This document shows positions 6,864 to 11,828 of a stretch of 11,828 bases of DNA, in pieces. Where the stretch lies: assembly GCA_946618395.1 (NCBI GenBank), contig CAMOLD010000033.1, positions 1 to 11,828 of the forward strand. Direction: 5' to 3'. The stretch's first letter is position 1. Every line of letters begins with the position of its first letter. The translations under genes were made by a program, and so were the position numbers. The notes beneath the pieces were generated by a model. It worked only from the letters and a program-made list of their open reading frames with translations. It was not told where the DNA came from and did not search any database. The DNA is from an uncultured Clostridia bacterium (lineage in GTDB: Bacteria > Bacillota > Clostridia > Oscillospirales > CAG-272).

Positions 6864-7496
6864 ATGGAATACTCCAAATTTGAAGAGTTGCTCCGCGCAA
6901 AAGAAACCACGGTTTATCAAGTTTCAAAGGCAACCGGCATTGCCGCCTCCACCTTTACCGACTGGAAAAACGGCCGCAGCACGCCAAAAGCCGACAAACT
7001 TGCCCGCATTGCGGCATTTTTCGGCGTTGGTCTGGACGAGCTTTTGGGCACCGAGAGCGGCAACCGCACCCTGGAAACCTCCTATCAAACCGCCCGCGCG
7101 CGCAAAATGGTGCCGGTCATCGGCGTCATCCGTGCCGGAAGTCCCATCGTCACCGATGAAACGCTGATCGGCCACGAGTTTGCCGATGTGGATGACGCGG
7201 AAGACTATTTTTACCTGGAAGTTTGCGGCGACAGCATGAAAAACTGCGGCATCGTCAGCGGGACCTACGTGCTCTTCCGCAAGCAACAGTATGCCGAAAA
7301 CGGCGATATCGTTGCCTGCCTTGTGGACGGTGAAAGCGCCACCGTCAAGCGCTTCTCCTACGAGAAAAAGTCCCGCCGCATCATCCTCTCGCCCGAAAAT
7401 GATGCCTATTCCCCCATCGTCCTCACCCCCGAGGACTTTGAAACAGGAAAGGCACGCATCCTCGGCATCGCCGTCGAAGCAAAAACGAGGTTTTAG
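6864..7496 (+). CDS. XRE-S24 repressor (LexA/CI-type, self-cleaving)
   Basis: This 210-residue repressor has an N-terminal XRE helix-turn-helix (about 5-62, including STFTDWKNGRSTPK) and a C-terminal S24 peptidase domain (about 84-205). The catalytic Ser is in CGDSMK (S124). The paired Lys is in TVKRF (K162). The likely self-cleavage bond is A91-G92 in VIRAGSP. Known relatives bind operators as dimers and cleave themselves when RecA is activated by DNA damage. The start at 6864 has AGGAGG 8 bases upstream, and the in-frame extension to 6798 has no site. It is divergent from the zinc-protein/region-4 pair, as in a phage lysogeny switch. It is probably not the host LexA, because its DNA-binding domain is XRE-type. 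Confidence 0.9.
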   Translation: MEYSKFEELLRAKETTVYQVSKATGIAASTFTDWKNGRSTPKADKLARIAAFFGVGLDELLGTESGNRTLETSYQTARARKMVPVIGVIRAGSPIVTDETLIGHEFADVDDAEDYFYLEVCGDSMKNCGIVSGTYVLFRKQQYAENGDIVACLVDGESATVKRFSYEKKSRRIILSPENDAYSPIVLTPEDFETGKARILGIAVEAKTRF

Positions 7497-7513
7497 GGAT
7501 GGGGAGGATAGGC

Positions 7514-7564
7514 CGCGAGAGGGGGAGAACCCTTTTTGCAAAAAGCGGTTCTCCCCCTCTCGCG
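7514..7564. repeat. Long purine/pyrimidine hairpin, family copy 1
   Basis: CGCGAGAGGGGGAGAACC (7514-7531) pairs perfectly over 18 bp with 7547-7564. The loop is CTTTTTGCAAAAAG, itself a palindrome. It starts 17 bases after the repressor stop and is flanked by GGAGGATA (7503-7510), a word also preceding the copy at 9799. Confidence 0.9.
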
Positions 7565-7579
7565 CTCTCCCCCATTCCA

Positions 7580-7610
7580 AAAAACTCCAAAAAAGGTTTT
7601 TGGAGTTTTT
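7580..7610. terminator. Bidirectional-type terminator hairpin
   Basis: AAAAACTCCAAAAA (7580-7593) pairs with TTTTTGGAGTTTTT (7597-7610), with a 3-nt loop. The A/T runs at both edges allow use from either strand. It follows the repressor gene and the long hairpin at 7514. Confidence 0.7.
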
Positions 7611-7626
7611 GAAAGCGATATTTTTT

Positions 7627-7687
7627 CTGCTCCGGGCGGCAGTGCCGGGAGCCGGTGCAGGCGAGAAAGAAGATTCGACTTGTCGAA
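7627..7687. repeat. GC-rich hairpin and TTCGAC dyad in spacer before ABC-F gene
   Basis: CTGCTCCGG (7627-7635) pairs with CCGGTGCAG (7652-7660) with one mismatch, and GGCA-G-TGCC lies inside. TTCGAC-TT-GTCGAA (7674-7687) is a perfect dyad. The half-site TTCGAC also occurs at 6672 inside the repressor promoter. The 7500-7815 spacer otherwise holds only hairpins, and no clear ABC-F promoter is seen. Confidence 0.5.
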
Positions 7688-7726
7688 CGATGTCAAGTGA
7701 GTTTTGAAAACTTATTCGTTTTATAA

Positions 7727-7760
7727 AGTTTTTTGCGCCGCTTTTTTTCAAAAAAGCGGC
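7727..7760 (+). repeat. Leader-hairpin family member 3
   Basis: AAAGTTTTTTG is followed by GCCGCTTTTTT (7737-7747) and AAAAAAGCGGC (7750-7760), an 11-bp stem with a 2-nt loop. It has the same plan as the units at 71-110 and 3050-3084, with a different GC half. It sits about 55 bases before the ABC-F start. Confidence 0.75.
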
Positions 7761-7815
7761 TGGGGCACGGGGCGGAGCCCTGTCACGCTCTTGACCTTAC
7801 GAAAGGAGATTTTCC

Positions 7816-9783
7816 GTGCTGGTATTGACTGCGAGTGATTTGTCGATCTCGTTTGGGACCGACGTGATATTGGAGAAGGTATCGTTTTCGGTAGCCGAGA
7901 ACGACCGGCTTGGCGTGATTGGCGCGAACGGATGCGGAAAATCCACCTTGCTCAAACTGATTTGCGGCGAGTTGGAGCCAACTGCCGGGGAAGTGCACCT
8001 GGCGCGCGGCAAAACGGTTGGCATTTTGCGGCAGGACGACGCCTTTTTGGCGGAGGACCGGGATATGACGCTCTCGGAGCGCATGCTTGCGGCGTTCCCC
8101 GACCTGCTTGCCGCCGAGCGGCGGCTTGCGGAATTGGAGCCGCGGCTTTCCTCCGGCGATGATCGGGTCATCCGCGAATACACCGCCCTGCACGAATCGT
8201 TTTTGGCGTCCGGGGGCTTGACCTTCCGTTCCCGCGCCGCCTCCACGCTGGCAAAGCTGGGCTTTGACGAAGAGACGCGCGCGCGGACGGTGGCGTCGCT
8301 TTCGGGCGGACAGCGCACGCGCCTGGCGCTTGCCGTCCAGCTGGTGCGCGAGCCGGACCTGCTCCTTTTGGACGAGCCGACCAACCACCTGGACGTGGAG
8401 ACCATGGGCTGGCTGGAAAACTATCTTGCCGCCTATCCCAAATGTTTTATTGCCGTTTCGCATGACCGCTATTTTTTGGACCGCGTCACCACCAAAACGC
8501 TGCACATTGAGCACCGCGGCGCAAAGCTCTATGCCGGGGGCTACACCGCATCCATGGAGCAGCGGAAGATCGACCGCGAGATTGCCGAGCGCCATTGGAA
8601 GAACCAGCAGCGCGAGATTGCCCGGCAGGAGGCGTATATCGCCCAACAGCGCGCCTGGAACCGCGAGCGCAATATCATTGCCGCCGAGAGCCGCCAAAAG
8701 CTCCTGGACAAAATGGAGCGCGTAGAGCGCCCCAAAGCCGACGCCAAGGGAATTTCCATGCGGTTTTCCTCCGCCGGTGCTTCGGGCAACGACGTTCTTT
8801 CGGTGCGCGACCTGACCTTTGGCTACGGCGAAACGCCGCTGTTTTCAAATTTGAATTTTACCGTCAAGCGCGCCGAGCGGATTTTTGTTGTTGGGCCAAA
8901 CGGTTGCGGCAAATCCACGCTGGTCAAGCTCCTTTTGGGCAAGCTGGCGCCAAAAGCGGGCGTCATTGAGCTGGGCTACCATGTGGAAATTGGCTACTAC
9001 GACCAGGAAAACCAAAACCTGACCCCCGAAAATACCGTTCTGGACGAGCTTTGGAACGCCTACCCCACCCGCACCGAGACCGAAATTCGCTCCACGCTGG
9101 GGCTCTTCCGCTTTACCGGCGACGCCGTTTTTCGCACCGTTTCGGTGCTTTCGGGCGGCGAGCGCGCCCGCCTGACGCTGGCAAAGTTGATGCTCTCGCG
9201 CAAAAATCTGCTCCTTTTGGACGAACCCACCAACCACCTGGATATTGACTCGCGCGAGGCGCTGGAAGAGGCGCTCTCGGCGTTTGACGGCACCGTGTTT
9301 GCCGTTTCCCATGACCGCTATCTGATCGAAAAACTGGCAACGCGCGTCCTGTTGCTCAAACCGCCGTTTGCCGGCTTTGGCGATTTGTTCTCCTTCCCCG
9401 TGCCGCATCCCGGCGCGGCGTTTGGCGACCTTTCCGCCGAGGTTTCGGCGCGCACCGCCGGAGCAAAAACCGGCGCGTCCGAACCGCCGCCGCAATCCGG
9501 AAAAACGGCGCCCTCGCTTGCCGACGTTCCGCAACAGCCCTCCCAAAAGGACCGCTACCTTCAAGCCAAACAGGCGGCTTCCGCCGAGCGCAAACGCAAA
9601 TCGGCACTCGACCGGCTCCACGCCGAGGCAGAACGCCTGGAAGCCCAAATTGCTTCCGCCGAAGAAGAACTTTACGGCTCCGCCGCCGCCGATTACACCC
9701 GCGCCGCCGAGCTGGACACCCTTCGCATCTCCCTCGAAGCCCAACTGATGTCCGTTTACGAGGAATTAGAGGAGCTGAAGTAG
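7816..9783 (+). CDS. ABC-F family ATPase (ribosome-associated type)
   Basis: The 655-residue protein has two ATP-binding cassettes and no membrane segments. Cassette 1: Walker A GANGCGKST (36-44), LSGGQ (162-166), LLLLDEPTNHLD (182-193). The interdomain linker, rich in charged residues, spans about 240-315. Cassette 2: Walker A GPNGCGKST (360-368), LSGGE (445-449), LLLLDEPTNHLD (465-476). A Pro/Ala-rich spacer (about 515-580) leads to a C-terminal coiled coil (about 585-655), as in Uup/YdiF-like members. ABC-F proteins bind the ribosomal E site and aid stalled translation, and some give antibiotic resistance. The housekeeping type seems likelier here. The start is GTG at 7816 with AAAGGAG 7 bases upstream. 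Confidence 0.95.
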   Translation: MLVLTASDLSISFGTDVILEKVSFSVAENDRLGVIGANGCGKSTLLKLICGELEPTAGEVHLARGKTVGILRQDDAFLAEDRDMTLSERMLAAFPDLLAAERRLAELEPRLSSGDDRVIREYTALHESFLASGGLTFRSRAASTLAKLGFDEETRARTVASLSGGQRTRLALAVQLVREPDLLLLDEPTNHLDVETMGWLENYLAAYPKCFIAVSHDRYFLDRVTTKTLHIEHRGAKLYAGGYTASMEQRKIDREIAERHWKNQQREIARQEAYIAQQRAWNRERNIIAAESRQKLLDKMERVERPKADAKGISMRFSSAGASGNDVLSVRDLTFGYGETPLFSNLNFTVKRAERIFVVGPNGCGKSTLVKLLLGKLAPKAGVIELGYHVEIGYYDQENQNLTPENTVLDELWNAYPTRTETEIRSTLGLFRFTGDAVFRTVSVLSGGERARLTLAKLMLSRKNLLLLDEPTNHLDIDSREALEEALSAFDGTVFAVSHDRYLIEKLATRVLLLKPPFAGFGDLFSFPVPHPGAAFGDLSAEVSARTAGAKTGASEPPPQSGKTAPSLADVPQQPSQKDRYLQAKQAASAERKRKSALDRLHAEAERLEAQIASAEEELYGSAAADYTRAAELDTLRISLEAQLMSVYEELEELK

Positions 9784-9798
9784 GGGAGGGAGGATATT

Positions 9799-9852
9799 TG
9801 CAAGGGGGAGGGAGACTTTTCTTGGCAAGAAAATGTCTCCCTCCCCCTTGCA
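9799..9852. repeat. Long purine/pyrimidine hairpin, family copy 2
   Basis: TGCAAGGGGGAGGGAGAC (9799-9816) pairs perfectly with 9835-9852. The inner TTTTCTT/AAGAAAA extends the stem. It begins 15 bases after the ABC-F stop codon, next to GGAGGATA. The 12-mer CCTCCCCCTTGC of its right arm recurs alone at 5664-5675, against the stop codon of the region-4 regulator gene. Confidence 0.9.
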
Positions 9853-9898
9853 TCCCCCTCTCTCTAAAAGAACTTTGGGGAATTTTCAGAATTAAAAA

Positions 9899-9934
9899 CG
9901 CCGAACCGGATTTACCGGTTCGGCGCATTTTTTT
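9899..9934. terminator. Bidirectional terminator, left of SLOG-XRE cassette
   Basis: CGCCGAACCGG (9899-9909) pairs with CCGGTTCGGCG (9915-9925), loop ATTTA. T-runs follow on both strands. It ends the ABC-F transcript from the left and the SLOG-like gene from the right, whose stop lies in its T-run. A near-identical copy is at 10837-10863. Confidence 0.9.
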
Positions 9935-10406
9935 ATAGCCGAATGATCGGCTTTTTCTGTTTTTCCGCATATTGAAAAGTTTGATATGCTCCGCCGTGCC
10001 CATGCTCCAAATAAAAAACAACGCAGTTGCTCCGGTCAACCATTTGGCGGTTGCGCGTTTGAATGGCGGCTTTGAAATGCGTTTTTTCAAACCCGGAAAA
10101 TAGTTCAATATCATCATAATAGTCATAAAACGATTCCCGGTTTTTTCGGAACTCTGCCGTTTCATAGGGCAAAACCAGAATATGGGAGCATTTTTCACCA
10201 TATCCGCCGCGTTTTACCGCCCGGATGACCGAGGAAACCAGCTGGTCAAATTCGCCGTTCCTGCCAACCAAAAATTCCACATATTCTTTCTCGGCAAGAA
10301 TTTTGCGAATCAAATAAAACAGCCGCTCTTCAATCATTGAAAAATTTTCAATTCTCCTGTGACCGAAAAAACTAATGGTATCTATTTTCAGCATCCTTTT
10401 TGCCAT
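9933..10406 (-). CDS. SLOG/DUF1273-like small protein
   Basis: The 157-residue product has features of the SLOG (Rossmann-like nucleotide-sensing) superfamily, near the YpsA/DUF1273 branch. GHR follows the first strand (15-17). FLVGRNGEFDQLV (45-57) has the glycine-plus-FD pattern of the binding loop. DRSNCVVFYLEHGHGGA (124-140) has the second strand and a glycine-rich turn. The C-terminus (KKPIIRL) ends on the last strand. Relatives bind nucleotides or their derivatives, but its role is unknown. The start could be 10406 (MAKRML) or 10394. Neither has an ideal ribosome site, and AAAGG abuts the second. It is divergent from the XRE gene, a frequent pairing in gut Clostridia by my recollection. 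Confidence 0.75.
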   Translation of the reverse strand: MAKRMLKIDTISFFGHRRIENFSMIEERLFYLIRKILAEKEYVEFLVGRNGEFDQLVSSVIRAVKRGGYGEKCSHILVLPYETAEFRKNRESFYDYYDDIELFSGFEKTHFKAAIQTRNRQMVDRSNCVVFYLEHGHGGAYQTFQYAEKQKKPIIRL

Positions 10407-10451
10407 CCAATTCTTTTATTTGCTCTTTTTTGAAAGCATTGACACATAAAA

Positions 10452-10480
10452 ATTATATATTTGCTAATTATAAAAGTCAA
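10452..10480 (-). promoter_or_regulatory. Promoter of the SLOG-like gene
   Basis: On the minus strand TTGACT (10475-10480), a 17-base spacer and TATAAT (10452-10457). The start is near 10445, about 40 bases before the start codon. Confidence 0.85.
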
Positions 10481-10521
10481 GTGCTTTTTGCAAGATTGCA
10501 GAAAAACGAGGACGAAACCAG

Positions 10522-10536
10522 TATAATTGGTATAAC
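10522..10536 (+). promoter_or_regulatory. Candidate XRE-gene -10 elements
   Basis: TATAAT (10522-10527) and TGG-TATAAC (10528-10536, extended -10 form) lie 20-35 bases before the start codon. No good -35 is present at proper spacing, so the promoter may be weak or need an activator. The close repeat GTATAATTG/GTATAACAG could also be an operator. Confidence 0.4.
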
Positions 10537-10556
10537 AGAAAAGGATGGTGAAGCGC

Positions 10557-10832
10557 ATGAGCAAAAGAGCGGATTTCAAAAACCGCGACCGGTTTATTCA
10601 GTTGGGAATTGCCATTTCCACGTTGCGGAGAATGCGCGGAATGTCGCAGGAGCAGCTTGCCGAAAAGGCAAATGTCAGCCGCTCGTTTATCAGCGCCATA
10701 GAAGCGCCGGGGCTTGCCCGTCCGTTTTCGCTGGTCGTCTTTTTTAACATTGCCGACGCTTTGGATGTGGATCCGGCGGATTTGATCAACGCCTCGGTTT
10801 TCCCGGAGCGGATTTTGAAAAACAAAAAATAA
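10557..10832 (+). CDS. XRE-family transcriptional regulator
   Basis: The 91-residue protein is essentially one XRE/Cro-CI domain. The helix-turn-helix spans about 20-75, including MSQEQLAEKANVSRSFISAIE and the helix FFNIADALDVDPADLI. It has no effector or protease domain, so it is likely a small autorepressor or a regulator of the divergent SLOG-like gene. The start at 10557 fits GGTGA six bases upstream better than the in-frame ATG at 10545, which sits against the AAGG. The stop is followed at once by a terminator. Confidence 0.85.
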   Translation: MSKRADFKNRDRFIQLGIAISTLRRMRGMSQEQLAEKANVSRSFISAIEAPGLARPFSLVVFFNIADALDVDPADLINASVFPERILKNKK

Positions 10833-10836
10833 AAAA

Positions 10837-10877
10837 CGCCGAGCCGGATTTACCGGTTCGGCGAATTTCTTTTTTTC
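10837..10877. terminator. Bidirectional terminator, right of SLOG-XRE cassette
   Basis: CGCCGAGCCGG (10837-10847) pairs with CCGGTTCGGCG (10853-10863) with one G-T pair, loop ATTTA. T-runs lie on both sides. It is nearly identical to 9899-9925, including loop orientation. Confidence 0.9.
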
Positions 10878-10902
10878 AGGTTTTTTGGAAGAGTGGGAGA
10901 GT

Positions 10903-10953
10903 TTGAGGGGGAGGGAAACACCTTTTTGCAAAAAGGGTTTCCCTCCCCCTCAA
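10903..10953. repeat. Long purine/pyrimidine hairpin, family copy 3
   Basis: TTGAGGGGGAGGGAAAC (10903-10919) pairs perfectly with 10937-10953. The interior CCTTTTTGCAAAAAGG (10921-10936) is itself a palindrome, as in the copy at 7514. It lies between the XRE terminator and the 3' end of the repeat-protein gene. Confidence 0.9.
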
Positions 10954-10966
10954 GGTCTACTCTCTC

Positions 10967-11828
10967 TTACTTCTTTGCAGTTGTATCAAGAGCGGCAAGC
11001 TTGCGGATCAGACCGTCGGCAAAGAGTTTATCGGCGTGCTGATATTCGGGTTTGTAATTTTCATCGGCGCGGTCGGCAATCGGTTTGAGAGCCAGCGACT
11101 CGCCGCAAATCTTTTCGATGAGTTCGAGCGCGAACTTCAACTTGCGGTCGCCGCGAATCTTCATCAGGGAAGGCGTATCTTCAAATTTCTTCTTATCCGA
11201 AACGTCAATGGCGCCGTATTTGGTGTCCGCCAGCGTTTTGGGATCGATGGCAAGGTAGAGATACAAGGTCTTTCCGCTGGGAATGATGCGGGCGATTTGG
11301 TTTCTGCCCTGGTTAAAGGCTTCATAGTTCCAGCTCATGCGGGCGTTCACACCTTTGAAGCGGAGCAGAGCGTTCTTCACGGTGGAGTAGTAATCGCCGA
11401 TCTTACCATCGGTCAGCGCCAGCTTTGCAAGGAAGCTCTTGCGGTAGCGGTAAACGATGGTGCCTTCGCCTGCCTGCTCTTTTACAAGCATTTCGCCGTA
11501 GGCTTCGGGTTTTTTCACAACGTCAATGTAAACCAATCCGCGTGCGGCCGGTTGCGCGTCTTCAACTTCCGCGTCGGTTTCGTCCTCGGCGGCAACAATT
11601 TCTTCCTCGGTTGCGGAAGAGGTTTTTACAGGATCAACAACGGGGGAGACCACATAGCCGTTGGGGGCAAGCGCCGCCAGTTTGCGAATCAGACCGTCGG
11701 CAAAGAGCTCTTCGACGGGCTTATAGGCGGGCTTGTAGTTCTCTTCGGCGTAGTCGGCAATCAGTTTGAGCGTCAGCGTCTCGCCGCAAATCTTTTCGAT
11801 GAGTTCGAGTGCGAACTTCAACTTGCGG
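10967..11828 (-). CDS. Repeat-containing protein of unknown function (partial, 5' end outside window)
   Basis: The frame is open to the right edge, so the N-terminus is missing and no start can be assigned. About 286 residues are visible. A block RKLKFALELIEKICGE...ELFADGLIRKLAAL occurs at the edge and again at the C-terminus, with a period of 227 codons. Between them are an acidic Ala/Glu-rich linker (roughly 11560-11650) and a folded domain (roughly 11150-11555) with YRKSFLAKLAL, SWNYEAFNQGRNQIARI and TLYLYLAIDP. Similar SWNYEAF/GRN/LYLYLALDP blocks recur in unnamed Clostridia proteins as far as I recall, but I know no assigned function. No signal peptide or membrane segment is visible in this part. 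Confidence 0.85.
   Translation of the reverse strand, partial: RKLKFALELIEKICGETLTLKLIADYAEENYKPAYKPVEELFADGLIRKLAALAPNGYVVSPVVDPVKTSSATEEEIVAAEDETDAEVEDAQPAARGLVYIDVVKKPEAYGEMLVKEQAGEGTIVYRYRKSFLAKLALTDGKIGDYYSTVKNALLRFKGVNARMSWNYEAFNQGRNQIARIIPSGKTLYLYLAIDPKTLADTKYGAIDVSDKKKFEDTPSLMKIRGDRKLKFALELIEKICGESLALKPIADRADENYKPEYQHADKLFADGLIRKLAALDTTAKK
10991..11147. repeat. Coding direct repeat, copy 1
   Basis: This stretch corresponds to 11672-11828 at an offset of 681 bp. The identical runs include CAGACCGTCGGCAAAGAG and a run of about 30 bases spanning 11100-11129. Synonymous sites are shared in these runs, which suggests recent duplication or gene conversion. Confidence 0.85.
11672..11828. 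repeat. Coding direct repeat, copy 2 (cut by window edge)
   Basis: Partner of 10991-11147. Similarity is unbroken at the right edge, so the repeat unit probably continues outside the window and more copies may exist. Confidence 0.8.

Noticed and set aside
5676..7496. Complete prophage
   Set aside because: There is no integrase, replication, packaging or structural gene, and no att-like direct repeat identified. Only regulatory genes are present.
6864..7496. Host LexA
   Set aside because: The N-terminal domain is XRE-type, not the winged LexA domain, and the partners are phage-like.
11819..11821. TTG start codon for the right-edge gene
   Set aside because: The frame and the repeat similarity continue to the window edge, so this is an internal Leu codon of a truncated gene.

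Overview
The window is a chromosomal replication-origin region of a Bacillota bacterium, most likely a gut-type Clostridia (Oscillospirales-like). That taxonomic reading is an inference. It rests on the dnaA-dnaN-recF order, strong AGGAGG-type ribosome sites, consensus sigma-A promoters, DnaA boxes of the TTTTCCACA form, and mid-GC genes with AT-rich spacers full of hairpins.

Left part (1-4950). recF, dnaN and dnaA all lie on the minus strand. dnaA and dnaN are separated by an unusually long spacer of about 900 bp that carries oriC. The spacer holds five perfect DnaA boxes, several near matches and a DnaA-trio-like purine tract beside the dnaN-side box. A ~78-bp, almost perfect inverted repeat brackets it. 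The spacer also holds several nested palindromes. The usual S4-domain gene (yaaA/rlbA) is missing between dnaN and recF. The usual rpmH-rnpA genes are missing beside dnaA.

Middle part (4875-7800). A small lipoprotein gene has its own extended -10 promoter and a strong terminator. It is followed by a 180-bp array of seven small hairpins separated by a GTGATG/ACATCAC word that switches orientation midway. Next comes a phage-like regulatory module. A Cys-rich zinc-binding protein and a sigma-region-4 regulator form an overlapping pair on the minus strand. They are divergent from an S24 (LexA/CI-type) repressor. Two consensus promoters face each other between them, next to an 18-bp direct repeat spaced 31 bp.

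Right part (7800-11828). An ABC-F ATPase gene is followed by a divergent pair, a SLOG/DUF1273-like protein and an XRE regulator, bracketed by two nearly identical bidirectional terminators. The window ends in a truncated minus-strand gene for a protein with an internal repeat of 227-codon period. Three long purine/pyrimidine hairpins with similar sequence sit at gene 3' ends.

The replication genes are certain. The most interesting parts are the repeat-bracketed oriC, the hairpin array, the repressor/sigma switch, the SLOG-XRE cassette and the repeat protein. Several dispersed palindrome families occur more than once in this single window, which suggests they are frequent in the genome.
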